A stretch of 64,000 nt of DNA from Bryobacterales bacterium (GCA_003167495.1 PMSX01000137.1:27625-91624); one strand, 5' to 3'. Positions 34,501 through 42,456 are shown, numbered from the stretch's first letter. The notes: a model not told the origin generated them from the sequence alone. Numbers and translations are program-made.

Positions 34501-34838
34501 CACGATTTGGCCTCCAGGAAGCGCGCCACTAGAGCAGTCGCCCTTTCCCAGTTCGCAACTTCGATGCTCAGTTGCTTCAACCCTGCCTTGGTGAGGGTAT
34601 AGAACTTCACCTTGCGCTTTGTTTCCGAGATTCCCCATTGCGTGCGAATCCAACCCTGTTGCTCCAGGCGTATCAGGGCGGGATAAATCGATCCCTGGTT
34701 CAATCGCAAGAGGTTCTCGGCCACTTGCTCAATTCTCCTGGCGATGCGGTAGCCGTGCAGCGGCCCCATCGTATCCAGTGTCTTCAGGATCAAGAGATCT
34801 AGTGTCCCGTACGGGACGTCCGTTTTATCTTCAGACAT
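34500..34838 (-). CDS. PadR-family transcriptional regulator
   Basis: A regulator of about 112 residues that begins MSEDKTDVPYGTLDLLILKTL; ATG 34853 would add five residues. The winged helix is clear: GYRIARRIEQVAENLLRLNQ, GSIYPALIRLEQQGWIRTQW, KVKFYTLTKAGLKQL. The stop TGA overlaps the permease ATG by one base (TGATG), so the two are translationally coupled, the normal acidobacterial PadR/ADOP pair. It probably represses this operon through the palindrome at 34870-34881 or a related site. Confidence 0.93.
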   Translation of the reverse strand: MSEDKTDVPYGTLDLLILKTLDTMGPLHGYRIARRIEQVAENLLRLNQGSIYPALIRLEQQGWIRTQWGISETKRKVKFYTLTKAGLKQLSIEVANWERATALVARFLEAKS

Positions 34839-34857
34839 GTTGACTGCCAACATCTCT

Positions 34858-34888
34858 ATAGTAAACGAACCTACCGGTAGGCTTTCAA
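34858..34888 (-). promoter_or_regulatory. Putative promoter with palindromic operator before padR
   Basis: On the minus strand TTGAAA (34888-34883) and TACTAT (34863-34858) are 19 bases apart. The perfect 12-base palindrome CCTACCGGTAGG (34870-34881) lies between them. The spacing is longer than ideal, so promoter strength is uncertain, but the location suits a PadR operator. Confidence 0.5.
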
Positions 34889-34940
34889 CACCTACAAGCG
34901 ACGCAAACGGGCGCGAATATTCTTGTGCGGCAAACTGTGC

Positions 34941-35654
34941 TTATTCTCGAGAGTGAGTCTTAGAGAACCTCCGGCTCACGTCGGGCCAGAATTCCTTGAG
35001 GACGTTCGAAGCCATATCAACGCCGAGTTGTATGGCAAGCTTGTTTGTGGCGTTCGTGGCATTTTGGTTATCCGGATAGTACGACTCTGAAATTGCGACC
35101 GCAGCCGCATTGCCCAAAAGCTCCGAGTAATTAAGTTGGGAGTGATTGGAATCGGCGTGGGTCCAGAAAATTTGCCCCATGGAATACGCAAGACGCGACC
35201 ACCTGTTCCCGATTCCGCGCCGGAAATAACGAGGATCCTGATGAAGGAGAACCGGAAAGATCGCCTCGGACATATAGTTCCCAATGATGAGGTCTCCGTA
35301 AGCAGTCCCAAAATAGCGGCTGTATCCCTCTACTCCTTGGCCGAACGCAGGTTCTGCATTGGTGAGCTGAGCGTCGGCTGCAAATAGAGCCGCCAGGATC
35401 ACGGTGCCCCGATCGAACGAGTCTTGGCGGGCAATCTCGAACTTTTCTTTTGCCGTGAGTGGTTTGTAGTTTGTCAAACTCGGCGAAGTTCGGTTGTTTG
35501 GGATGATGCCGAAAATACGCTTGCTCTCCGCTGGTAATGGTTGGGGATTTGCCTTTACCAAATCCGTCGGAATTGCCGGAGATGGGCCTTGCCCATGCAA
35601 CAGCGACAGGGAGCACGCCGCTGCGAAGAGGATTTTGGCAATGCTGTACATCAA
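34941..35654 (-). CDS. Conserved secreted acidobacterial protein of unknown function
   Basis: A 237-residue exported protein (signal ILFAAACSLSLLHGQG). Recognisable pieces are KRIFGIIPNNRTSPSLTNY near the start of the mature part and FGQGVEGYSRYFGTAYGDL, then LLHQDPRYFRRGIGN and SYYPDNQNATNATNKLAIQLG. I have a strong impression of a conserved acidobacterial family, with helices that may pack in the outer membrane or periplasm, but no function is known. A TGGTCA-N5-TTGCT element upstream (35736-35751) could be a sigma-54 promoter. Confidence 0.75.
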   Translation of the reverse strand: MMYSIAKILFAAACSLSLLHGQGPSPAIPTDLVKANPQPLPAESKRIFGIIPNNRTSPSLTNYKPLTAKEKFEIARQDSFDRGTVILAALFAADAQLTNAEPAFGQGVEGYSRYFGTAYGDLIIGNYMSEAIFPVLLHQDPRYFRRGIGNRWSRLAYSMGQIFWTHADSNHSQLNYSELLGNAAAVAISESYYPDNQNATNATNKLAIQLGVDMASNVLKEFWPDVSRRFSKTHSRE

Positions 35655-35735
35655 ATGATCTCCTAAGGCATTGGTAGTGGCAATCCCTCATCCAAAGGGG
35701 TTCGCCGAATCTAAAGGTTCTATTTTGCCTGCGAT

Positions 35736-35751
35736 AGCAAGTCAATGACCA
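35736..35751 (-). promoter_or_regulatory. Possible sigma-54 promoter (weak)
   Basis: On the minus strand TGGTCATTGACTTGCT has GG and GC at the right spacing, with TTGCT at -12. The predicted start is about 35725, 70 bases before the gene ending at 34941. The -24 half differs from TGGCAC at one position. Confidence 0.4.
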
Positions 35752-35753
35752 AC

Positions 35754-35771
35754 TGCGGTCAACTGACCGCA
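35754..35771. promoter_or_regulatory. 18-base palindrome between divergent genes
   Basis: TGCGGTCA-AC-TGACCGCA is a perfect dyad in the 209-base gap between a minus-strand secreted-protein gene and the plus-strand small-protein gene. It is the size and place of a dimeric regulator site. The regulator is unknown. Confidence 0.6.
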
Positions 35772-35863
35772 TAGGGTCAGGAGGCAGTCGTGCCAGTGGT
35801 TTCATTTGAGTCGCCGCGAAATGGCCATGAACATGCGTCGTAGTTACGGCGAAAGGATATTTC

Positions 35864-36127
35864 GTGAGAATGAATTTTAGACATTGTGTTGGGGCCTTGG
35901 CACTAACTGTGTGCATGGGTATTGGCGGAGCTATGGCGGCGCAGGCTGCTGGCGCTCCATTTTTCAACGACCAGGATTATTCTAAAAACAAAACGTACAA
36001 CCAAGGTATGCGCGACGGCAAGAGTGACGGTGCGCACCACAAAGACCACTCCAAGAAAAGGCACTTCAACAAAGACGAGGATCAGAAAGCGTATGAGGCC
36101 GGTTACCAAAAGGGCCACGGCAATTAA
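35864..36127 (+). CDS. Small secreted Lys/His/Asp-rich protein
   Basis: An 87-residue protein with a signal peptide (LALTVCMGIGGAMAAQAAG) and a very hydrophilic mature part rich in Lys, His, Asp and Tyr (NQGMRDGKSDGAHHKDHSKK, EAGYQKGHGN). The start is GTG 35864 or ATG 35870; GAAAGGA lies about ten bases before. Similar small proteins are found near stress genes. A TGGCCA-N5-ATGCG element at 35822-35837 has sigma-54 spacing but a poor -12. Function unknown. Confidence 0.7.
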   Translation: MRMNFRHCVGALALTVCMGIGGAMAAQAAGAPFFNDQDYSKNKTYNQGMRDGKSDGAHHKDHSKKRHFNKDEDQKAYEAGYQKGHGN

Positions 36128-36144
36128 CGGAAGCGGCTAACAGA

Positions 36145-36186
36145 AGGAACGTCCGGCTTACACTTTCATGGGAGCCGGACGTTCCT
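36145..36186. terminator. Strong hairpin between convergent genes
   Basis: AGGAACGTCCGGCT (36145-36158) and AGCCGGACGTTCCT (36173-36186) form a perfect 14-base stem with a 14-base loop. It separates the plus-strand small secreted-protein gene from a minus-strand small membrane gene. There is no U tract on either side, so it may be a bidirectional stop or an RNA-stabilising hairpin. Confidence 0.65.
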
Positions 36187-36217
36187 AGCGTTCAACATGG
36201 AAAGCGAGTGGCTCCCT

Positions 36218-36376
36218 TTATGGCAGATCTTTCCCGCGGGTCGCCTGCACCCCCTTCAGAATCGCAAGGCCCAATAGGACCATGCCGCCTGCCACAATCC
36301 AGTGTGGAGCAACGTGTAAGATCACCGCTCCGTAGATCAGTATCAAGAAACCCGCAATGTAAATCCCGAAAGACAT
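36218..36376 (-). CDS. 52-residue two-helix membrane protein
   Basis: A very short gene, ATG 36376 to TAA 36218. The protein reads MSFGIYIAGFLILIYGAVIL, then HVAPHWIVAGGMVLLGLAIL, and ends KGVQATRGKDLP: two membrane helices and a short basic tail. It starts two bases after the stop of the upstream gene, so it is cotranscribed with it. Clean amphipathic pattern and tight spacing argue that it is real. Function unknown; such proteins often modify membranes or partner with the gene before them. Confidence 0.7.
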   Translation of the reverse strand: MSFGIYIAGFLILIYGAVILHVAPHWIVAGGMVLLGLAILKGVQATRGKDLP

Positions 36377-36378
36377 GG

Positions 36379-36957
36379 TTAAGAGGCAGCTTTCGAAGCA
36401 GCTATGGCTGGTTCGCTGACGAGTTCGTCGAAAAGCGTCCGATAGTGAACCATCGCCCGGCGCAAGTCTTCTGTATTGGCTTGGCCCTGCATCTGACGAA
36501 GCGCAATTTCATGAGCCGCCCGGTAGTTTTCTAAAACCAGCGGATGACTTACGGAAACATCCGCAGCCCGCTGCTCAAAGTCACCAACGGGATAGCCGCG
36601 CGTGGACATAATATCGCCCAGCAACCGATCCGCTTCCGACACTGCACCCGCTGGGCCGTCGATAAAGCGCAACTGAACCCCGCTCCAGAACTCTCCGAAG
36701 CGCGTGCGATCGGCTACGGATAAGGGCCGGATCGAAAGGCCATCAACGCGCTGCGCCCGCCCTTCGAGCCCAGCCTCGGCATTCTTTCGATTGCCGCTCT
36801 TCTCGACGGCGCGGGTATATTCGGCATCACCGAACTTCGTACGGAGCTTGGCCGTCCGGCGCTTTTGTAGAAAAAGTAATGCGGCGATGGCTATAACAAC
36901 TACAACCAGGGCGACGATTAAGATTAACTCCGTATTGCTCGAAGTCGAAATACTCAT
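36379..36957 (-). CDS. Membrane-anchored protein of unknown function
   Basis: A 192-residue protein with one N-terminal membrane helix (ELILIVALVVVVIAIAALLFL), a basic stretch (QKRRTAKLRTKFGDAEYTRA), and a cytoplasmic helical domain (LSVADRTRFGEFWSGVQLRF, GDIMSTRGYPVGDFEQRAAD, HYRTLFDELV). I start at ATG 36957; GTG 36969 is possible. The type is widespread in Acidobacteria beside stress genes, with no known role. It is followed after two bases by the 52-residue membrane gene. Confidence 0.75.
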   Translation of the reverse strand: MSISTSSNTELILIVALVVVVIAIAALLFLQKRRTAKLRTKFGDAEYTRAVEKSGNRKNAEAGLEGRAQRVDGLSIRPLSVADRTRFGEFWSGVQLRFIDGPAGAVSEADRLLGDIMSTRGYPVGDFEQRAADVSVSHPLVLENYRAAHEIALRQMQGQANTEDLRRAMVHYRTLFDELVSEPAIAASKAAS

Positions 36958-37095
36958 GTTTTGTCTCACTTTCTCATGGTGCTTTTATTGACTGCCGCAG
37001 AACCAAACGCGACTCTTAAGCCATATCTTCGTGCACGCTATGGGCCGAATGGAGAGACAATCTAGATCGACGCACCTGTGAACAAGGATTTCGCT

Positions 37096-37335
37096 TCAGT
37101 CCCGCTTCTTCTTCTGCAGTATAGTTTCCGCGGAGCATTCCAGATACCGCTGGCACGCGCCTCGCATAAGCTCGGTGAACGTCACGTTGTCTTTGAGGAG
37201 CTTCGCATTCACACGAGCGACGAGCTCCTTCGGCAGACGATCCTCCATGGGGACCAAAGGGTCGAAGCATTTTGGGACAACGAAATCGAGAACGCTCTTA
37301 CGACTTATGGAAGCTAAGAGGATCTCCTGAGACAT
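37096..37335 (-). CDS. Small protein with a possible ribbon-helix-helix-like segment
   Basis: About 79 residues from ATG 37335. The part DRLPKELVARVNAKLLKDN, followed by VTFTELMRGACQRYLE, looks like a beta-strand followed by two helices, as in small DNA-binding or antitoxin-type proteins. The C-terminus is basic (ILQKKKRD). No good ribosome binding site is seen at ATG 37335, and the same frame stays open upstream to 37512, so the start is uncertain. Assignment is tentative. Confidence 0.4.
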   Translation of the reverse strand: MSQEILLASISRKSVLDFVVPKCFDPLVPMEDRLPKELVARVNAKLLKDNVTFTELMRGACQRYLECSAETILQKKKRD

Positions 37336-37411
37336 CGCCGGAGGAAGAGTGTTTCGTGCCAGAGAAGAATTGCTTTCTCCCTCTAGCAGCCATTCGTTGC
37401 TAAGAAGTGTT

Positions 37412-38047
37412 TCACGATTTAGGCATAGCTGGTGACATCTCCACCGAAGTGCACAAAGGCAAATTGCCGGGAGCATCCGACTCGTAATAGTGCCCGGTCC
37501 ACAAAAGCCCACCCGTGATGGGAACGCCTTGCCAGACAGTCAAATGCACACCGTCGCTTGCCCCGCAAGCTCGAAAAGTATTTTTTGAGTGGGCTTGAGT
37601 AAGATCAGCTTGCACGTTGAGATTGTCAACGACGAAACCGCTTGAAGCGGAGGAGCCGACGATCGCAATCATCGGTGTCAGTTTTGGAATATTGGCGGTC
37701 GTCGGTAGCGACAATTCATAACTCGAGACGCCCGGGGCAATCTCTTGTGTAATAGGACATGCCTGCTGGCTGATATTGGATATCTTTACGTCAGTGAAAG
37801 TCTGTGGCGAAAGTGGGAGAACCAGTGTGATGGGACTGTCGGAGTGGAGTGTCGAGTCTTCGATGGCGACGCAAGTTCGCGAGTCGGTGCGGACGGCCAC
37901 GCCGATGCGCGTTGAGTAATTAATCGAAGCAGGTCCATTTAGGGAAGCCTGTGAGTCGATAGAGGTGGGGTTCTTAGCGCATGACAGAAGAAAGAACGGG
38001 AGCGTGGCTACGGCTAAGGCTCGGTCAAGAAAGAATGGGTTAGTCAC
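37412..38047 (-). CDS. Putative lipoprotein of unknown function
   Basis: A 211-residue protein whose signal ends in the lipobox LLSC (residues 20-23), so the mature form should be lipid-anchored through Cys23. The mature part is Ser/Thr-rich with beta-strand periodicity (NYSTRIGVAVRTDSRTCVAI, LPLSPQTFTDVKISNISQQ, GVHLTVWQGVPITGGLLWT) and four further cysteines that may pair. No family recognised. It is read alone, between hairpins. Confidence 0.65.
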   Translation of the reverse strand: MTNPFFLDRALAVATLPFFLLSCAKNPTSIDSQASLNGPASINYSTRIGVAVRTDSRTCVAIEDSTLHSDSPITLVLPLSPQTFTDVKISNISQQACPITQEIAPGVSSYELSLPTTANIPKLTPMIAIVGSSASSGFVVDNLNVQADLTQAHSKNTFRACGASDGVHLTVWQGVPITGGLLWTGHYYESDAPGNLPLCTSVEMSPAMPKS

Positions 38048-38115
38048 GAACGTTAGACGCGACAGTGCGTGTGGATGTTTTGAAGGAAGTGGGGTGGTTC
38101 GTAAAGAAGGTCGAG

Positions 38116-38159
38116 AGAGCGTGCCCCCACCCGTGCTGCGTGGACGGGTTCCACGCTCT
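38116..38159. terminator. Hairpin between two minus-strand genes
   Basis: AGAGCGTG (38116-38123) pairs with CACGCTCT (38152-38159), and inside them ACCCGT pairs with ACGGGT. T residues follow on the plus strand only. It lies downstream of the gene that ends at 38179 and upstream of the lipoprotein gene, so it probably separates the two transcripts. Confidence 0.5.
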
Positions 38160-38178
38160 TTTCTCTCTCGCGTGTCAC

Positions 38179-38568
38179 CTACCTGTGGCCACGAGGGGCC
38201 TCATGCCCGTGCGGGTCATGCATCGCTTGGCCATGAAATTCCCGGCGCTGAGCCGCCGCATGCTCGCCGCGCGCCGGCAGGGGCCCATGGTACCCCTTGC
38301 GATAGTCGAGATGATGGTCGACGTGTCCATAGAAATGATCCGCCCCGTGGTACCAAGGTCCTGCGCCGATGAATACGCCGCCTGAGAACCATTCAGGCCC
38401 GTAATAACCATCAGGGGCGCAGTTATATGGTGGAACTTCATAGTATCCGTACGGACAAACGGGTGGCGGACCGATATTGACCGATACCTGCGCCTGTGCG
38501 GGACTAAAGCTGGTTACGAAAATGCCGAAACCGAAAATGAGAATACCTACTGGTTTTAACGCGTGCAT
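38179..38568 (-). CDS. Secreted Tyr/Gly/His-rich protein
   Basis: A 129-residue exported protein with signal GILIFGFGIFVTSFSPAQAQ. The mature part is built of aromatic and glycine motifs (GPPPVCPYGYYEVPPYNC, APDGYYGPEWFSGGVFIGAG, PWYHGADHFYGHVDHHLDY) and ends in a His/Arg-rich tail. This composition is typical of a common acidobacterial/proteobacterial small exported family with a YGYY...GPEWF core. The Cys pair may form a disulfide. GGAGGAAGG precedes the ATG. Role unknown, perhaps envelope stress or metal binding through the histidines. Confidence 0.75.
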   Translation of the reverse strand: MHALKPVGILIFGFGIFVTSFSPAQAQVSVNIGPPPVCPYGYYEVPPYNCAPDGYYGPEWFSGGVFIGAGPWYHGADHFYGHVDHHLDYRKGYHGPLPARGEHAAAQRREFHGQAMHDPHGHEAPRGHR

Positions 38569-38663
38569 ATTTCCTTCCTCCTATCCTATGAGACGACTCG
38601 TTTAAACTAATGTTTCAAGTCTCATTGGGTTTTCGCTGGTAACAGGGTCCGGAATAGCGTCCC

Positions 38664-38753
38664 GTGCAGTTTTGGACGGCAAGGGCTCTTTCTTTTAGCT
38701 GGGAAGAGCGGCCACGAAAGTTGGGTCTCCGTGCATAAAGTACAAAACTGCAC
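38664..38753. repeat. Widely spaced inverted repeat
   Basis: GTGCAGTTTTG (38664-38674) and CAAAACTGCAC (38743-38753) are perfect 11-base inverted copies 68 bases apart, in the 270-base gap before the DUF6496 gene end. They could be the ends of a tiny mobile-element remnant. No other gene-like feature is seen in this gap. Confidence 0.45.
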
Positions 38754-38838
38754 CTACTGAGAATACGAGTCACAAATTCGCGGCCCTCGGCGTCTAAATA
38801 GCGTGGATTAGCTATATGGCACCAAGACCTCGGTAAAT

Positions 38839-39312
38839 CTATTTGCGTTCAGCGGGCTTTCGCTCCGCCTGCCCCTTGGTGCGAACAGCTTTGCGTGCTG
38901 CTTCACTCCGGTTTGCTGCGCCGCGCCTTCGAGCACTCTCCCGCGCCTGGTCAGAAAGGGCCTCATGCGACGCCGCCATGTTGCCTTCGTGCTCAAGAGC
39001 GGCCGTAGTTGCTCGCGATCTTGCCGGCGACGCGGGTTGCGTGCCCACCGGCTGGCCCCTTCTGTAATCACGCGCCGCCTGCTTGCGTGTTTTCTCCGGC
39101 ACCTTTCCTTCCTTGGGAGGGGGTAATTTCACACCTGCCCGTCTCGCTTTCGAAAGGCCGATTGCTATAGCCTGTTTCGAGGAACGCGCTCCATGTTTGC
39201 CCTCACGAATATGTTCCATCTCCTCGCGAATGAACTCGCCAGCTTGAGTCGAGGGAGCCTTCCCTTGTCGAGCGTCCTCTTCAGCCCTCTCAAGTGTTTC
39301 CTTTTCAGGCAT
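38839..39312 (-). CDS. DUF6496-type basic stress-associated protein
   Basis: A 157-residue strongly basic protein. The N-terminal part has EFIREEMEHIREGKHGARSS, then KQAIAIGLSKARRAGVKLPP, the signature of the DUF6496 family; the rest is a Lys/Arg/Ala-rich, probably disordered tail resembling histone H1 (ARRRGAANRSEAARKAVRTK). AGGAGG lies six bases before ATG 39312. It is divergent from the DUF2934 gene. A -24/-12 element (39336-39351) places the transcript start directly before the ribosome binding site. Likely DNA- or RNA-associated under stress; this is inference from charge and context. Confidence 0.85.
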   Translation of the reverse strand: MPEKETLERAEEDARQGKAPSTQAGEFIREEMEHIREGKHGARSSKQAIAIGLSKARRAGVKLPPPKEGKVPEKTRKQAARDYRRGQPVGTQPASPARSRATTAALEHEGNMAASHEALSDQARESARRRGAANRSEAARKAVRTKGQAERKPAERK

Positions 39313-39335
39313 ACGAACCTCCTGTTCGAATTTAT

Positions 39336-39351
39336 TGCAAGCAGGCTTCCA
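39336..39351 (-). promoter_or_regulatory. Predicted sigma-54 promoter of the DUF6496 gene
   Basis: On the minus strand TGGAAGCCTGCTTGCA has the invariant GG and GC with correct spacing, and a full TTGCA at -12. The predicted start is about 39325, followed at once by AGGAGG (39323-39318) and ATG 39312, so the leader has just enough room for the ribosome binding site. Confidence 0.65.
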
Positions 39352-39433
39352 TAACTGCCGCCGGCGATTCCAGCGCGGTCTCGCTCAATGCCGAGTCTTC
39401 ATTGAACGAACTTCTTTGGGTTCGGCGTCACGG

Positions 39434-39471
39434 AAGGCAACTTTTGCCGTTCTGTAGGCAAAAGTTGCCTT
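39434..39471. promoter_or_regulatory. Tandem GCAA-N3-TTGC palindromes, putative enhancer
   Basis: Two dyads, GGCAA-CTT-TTGCC (39436-39448) and GGCAA-AAG-TTGCC (39457-39469), have centres 21 bases apart, two helical turns. Together they also form a 15-base inverted repeat with an 8-base loop. They lie about 85 and 55 bases upstream of the two outward-facing sigma-54 promoters of this gap, the usual place for NtrC-type activator sites. The 304-base gap holds no other gene. Confidence 0.65.
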
Positions 39472-39524
39472 TGGCACATTAAAAAGGAGGTTTGCGAGAG
39501 TCCATGCGCTAGGGCGAGATAGAT

Positions 39525-39540
39525 TGGCAATCGGTTTGCT
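39525..39540 (+). promoter_or_regulatory. Predicted sigma-54 promoter of the DUF2934 gene
   Basis: TGGCAA-TCGGT-TTGCT is one mismatch from the TGGCAC-N5-TTGCW consensus. The predicted start is about 39551, 66 bases before ATG 39617. Confidence 0.75.
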
Positions 39541-39616
39541 TGATTCTCAACGATGACGTTCTCGCTGAAACGAGTAAGAGCCGCCACGTCCAAAAAATCG
39601 CGGCAGGGAGCGAAAG

Positions 39617-39862
39617 ATGAAAGACACAAGTGATCACGACGGTAAGTCGAAAACGGCGTCGGCGTTCGATCAAGACCATGATCCAGAGCAACAAGAGGTG
39701 GAGAACCCCAAGCTCGAGCCGGAGCTTCCGTCTTTTCACCATTACGTCGCACGTAGAGCATACGATTTATGGAACGAGCGAGGACGGCCGGAAGGATCGG
39801 CAGAACAAGATTGGTTACAAGCCGAGCTAGAACTGCGTGCGAGCGGAATCAATTACAGCTGA
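39617..39862 (+). CDS. DUF2934 domain protein
   Basis: An 81-residue acidic protein. The C-terminal half is the DUF2934 motif: VARRAYDLWNERGRPEGSAE, then QDWLQAELEL. The N-terminal half is charged and probably disordered (DQDHDPEQQEVENPKLEPE). GGCAGGGAG precedes the ATG. DUF2934 proteins are small, have no known biochemical role, and are common near stress genes in Acidobacteria and Proteobacteria. It lies 149 bases before transketolase, which could be in the same transcript, and has a good sigma-54-type promoter. Confidence 0.85.
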   Translation: MKDTSDHDGKSKTASAFDQDHDPEQQEVENPKLEPELPSFHHYVARRAYDLWNERGRPEGSAEQDWLQAELELRASGINYS

Positions 39863-40011
39863 TCGATCTCGCGCTTCCAATTCTGGTTCTCGGAGGCTGC
39901 TTCAGAATTTCAGCGGCCCGATTTAACCCCGATAGATCGCAGCGCGGCAGCACTGACGTTTGGATTTTGTCACAGAATCAGACCAGATCTGTCCAACAGT
40001 AGAGGAAACAC

Positions 40012-42144
40012 TTGCCGTCCACGGATATTCGAAGCCTAGAAGAACTTTGCATTAACACGATTCGCTTTCTGTCGGCCGATGCGGTGCAAAACGCCAACTC
40101 CGGTCACCCTGGTATGCCAATGGGTGCAGCCGCCATGGCTTATACGCTATGGACGAAATACCTGAAATTCAATCCCAAAGATCCAGCCTGGTTTGACCGC
40201 GACCGTTTTGTACTCTCCGCCGGTCACGGCTCCATGCTTCTCTATAGTCTGCTGCACCTGACTGGATTTGATCTTTCGCTCGAGGAACTGAAGCGCTTCC
40301 GGCAGTGGGGCAGCAAGACGCCCGGGCATCCCGAACGCGGCCACACGGCCGGCGTGGAGGTCGCCACCGGTCCGCTTGGCCAAGGCTTCGGCAACGCAGT
40401 AGGATTAGCCATCGCGGAAGCTTGGTTCGCGGCGCGCTTCAACAAGCCCGGTCACACGATCATTGACCATTACACTTACGGCATTTGCGGTGACGGCGAC
40501 CTTATGGAAGGCATCAGCCAAGAAGCAGCATCGCTTGCCGGACACCTGAAGCTTGGCAAGCTGATCTTCCTTTACGACCGAAACCACATCTCGCTCGCCG
40601 GGGCCACCAGCCTTTGCTTCACAGAAGATGTCGGTCGGCGATTCGAAGCCTATGATTGGCACACGGTCCATGTTCGCGAGGGCAACAACACCGAAGAAAT
40701 TGCAAAAGCAATCGAGGCTGCTCAGGCTGAAACGCAGAAGCCATCGCTGATTTTGGTCCGCACGCACATTGGCTACGGCAGCCCACACAAACAGGATTCG
40801 TTCGAAGCGCACGGCAACCCTCTTGGAGAGGATGATTTGGCTGCTGCGAAGAAAGCGCTCGGCTGGCCCAGTACGGAAAAGTTCTTCCTGCCGCAAGACG
40901 CCGTTGATTTCTTCCGCAAGTCGGGCGCGGCTGGCGTCAGCGCGCAAGCCGCTTGGCAAGAGAAGCTCGACGCCTATGCAGCGGCATTCCCCCTAGAGGC
41001 CGCGGAACTGGCCCGCATGATCGCGGGCAAGCTTCCCGAAAATTCGTCCGCGGATCTGCCAAAGTGGAAGCCCGAAGACAAGGCGCTTGCGACACGCGCG
41101 GCGGGCGGACAGGCGCTGAACGCCTTGGCAAAGAACATCCCCAATATTCTTGGCGGATCGGCAGATCTGAATCCGTCTACTAACACTGCGCTCAAGGGCG
41201 CCGGCGCTTTTCAAAATTCTGAATTCGGCGGACCCTCCTCAGCCGGGGCGGTTGGCGGTGTCTGGGGTTACGCCAGGCGCAACATCGCGTTCGGCGTGCG
41301 CGAACACGCCATGGGGGCAGCTGTGAACGGCATGGCAGCTCACGGCGGATTGCTGCCGTTTAGCGCCACATTTTTGGTCTTCTCCGATTACATGAAGCCC
41401 TCGATTCGACTTGGCGCGCTCAGCAAGCTCAAAGCATTCTATGTGTTCACGCATGATAGCGTCGGCGTGGGTGAAGATGGTCCCACGCACGAACCCATTG
41501 AGCAACTCGCCGGGCTGCGGGCCATTCCCGGCTTGAACGTGATGCGGCCAGCCGACGCCACGGAAGCCGCTGAATGCTGGGCCGCCGCCATTGCGCACGA
41601 GGGGCCGACTTTGTTCTCGTTCACCCGCCAAAATTTGCCGCACTTGAGCCGGGCCGGCGCGAAGAATGCCGACGTCTCCAAAGGCGCTTACATTCTTTCC
41701 GAAGCCGAAGCCGGGACACCTGATGTGCTGCTCATCGCCTCGGGATCTGAAGTGTCGCTCTGCGTCAAAGCGCAAGAGAAACTCAAAGGCTACGGCGTGC
41801 GAGCGCGCGTGGTCAGCTTTCCCAGTTGGCATCTGTTCGAAGCGCAAGACACGGACTACCAAGAAAGCGTGCTTCCCAAAGCGATCACCAAGCGCGTAAC
41901 CGTCGAAGCCGGATCGACGGTCGGCTGGCATCGTTGGGCAGGCACCGAAGGAACCGTAATTGGTATCGATCACTTCGGCGCTTCCGCCCCAGGCGATCTG
42001 ATTCTGAAGAATTTCGGATATACCGCCGAGCGCGTCACCGCCGCGGCTCTCCGGTTAGTAGGCAAGACTGCGGAAGCGGAACAAGAGTATTGGGGGGAGA
42101 CGACCGGCTTCGCGCCTACTTTACCGCACGAGGGCCCCTCTTAA
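40012..42144 (+). CDS. tkt: Transketolase
   Basis: A 710-residue thiamine-diphosphate enzyme that moves two-carbon units between sugar phosphates in the pentose phosphate pathway. Visible motifs: [14 protein letters not shown] at the N-terminus, the ThDP motif [20 protein letters not shown] with RNHIS closing it, a conserved HTPGHPE-like segment ([15 protein letters not shown]), and in the second domain [20 protein letters not shown] with the catalytic Glu. The C-terminal domain has [19 protein letters not shown]. The TTG start at 40012 follows AGAGGA at a good distance. All domains are intact and of normal length. It is surrounded by stress genes, not by other pentose phosphate genes. Confidence 0.96.
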   Translation: MPSTDIRSLEELCINTIRFLSADAVQNANSGHPGMPMGAAAMAYTLWTKYLKFNPKDPAWFDRDRFVLSAGHGSMLLYSLLHLTGFDLSLEELKRFRQWGSKTPGHPERGHTAGVEVATGPLGQGFGNAVGLAIAEAWFAARFNKPGHTIIDHYTYGICGDGDLMEGISQEAASLAGHLKLGKLIFLYDRNHISLAGATSLCFTEDVGRRFEAYDWHTVHVREGNNTEEIAKAIEAAQAETQKPSLILVRTHIGYGSPHKQDSFEAHGNPLGEDDLAAAKKALGWPSTEKFFLPQDAVDFFRKSGAAGVSAQAAWQEKLDAYAAAFPLEAAELARMIAGKLPENSSADLPKWKPEDKALATRAAGGQALNALAKNIPNILGGSADLNPSTNTALKGAGAFQNSEFGGPSSAGAVGGVWGYARRNIAFGVREHAMGAAVNGMAAHGGLLPFSATFLVFSDYMKPSIRLGALSKLKAFYVFTHDSVGVGEDGPTHEPIEQLAGLRAIPGLNVMRPADATEAAECWAAAIAHEGPTLFSFTRQNLPHLSRAGAKNADVSKGAYILSEAEAGTPDVLLIASGSEVSLCVKAQEKLKGYGVRARVVSFPSWHLFEAQDTDYQESVLPKAITKRVTVEAGSTVGWHRWAGTEGTVIGIDHFGASAPGDLILKNFGYTAERVTAAALRLVGKTAEAEQEYWGETTGFAPTLPHEGPS

Positions 42145-42263
42145 CGCAGACATGTTTTGCCGAGGGCGTAAGTTGCCCGGCTGGCTGCGCGGCAAGTTTC
42201 CGCCCGGCCAGACTGTCATGGCTATGCCTATTCGTCGAGGTTTAAGGGTCCTCGGTCTTGGGC

Positions 42264-42428
42264 CTAAAGCGCGCTTCGACGGCCAGCTAAAAGGCTAATC
42301 AGGAAAAAGACCATGAACACCAGGAAACATATTTTTGCGATCCCTGCGGCTGCTGCGGCTAGGCCACCAAATCCGAGTAGCGCAGCAAGAAGCGCCACGA
42401 TTAAGAACACCCATGTGTACCAGAGCAT
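42264..42428 (-). CDS. DUF1328 (YtjA-like) small membrane protein
   Basis: A 54-residue protein with two membrane helices: [20 protein letters not shown], and [20 protein letters not shown], ending GRRSAL. It matches the DUF1328/YtjA family exactly in length and layout. ATG 42428 is used because AAGGAC lies before it; the open frame goes further up to 42473 without support. Family members are induced by envelope or osmotic stress in several bacteria. A -24/-12 element at 42457-42472 fits this start. Confidence 0.9.
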   Translation of the reverse strand: MLWYTWVFLIVALLAALLGFGGLAAAAAGIAKICFLVFMVFFLISLLAGRRSAL

Positions 42429-42456
42429 GTTTTGTCCGTCCTTCGCAGCAAATGAA

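Noticed and set aside
37151..37166. TGGCAC-GCGCC-TCGCA on the plus strand, sigma-54 spacing
   Set aside because: It lies within a possible minus-strand gene and no plus-strand gene starts downstream for more than 2 kb.
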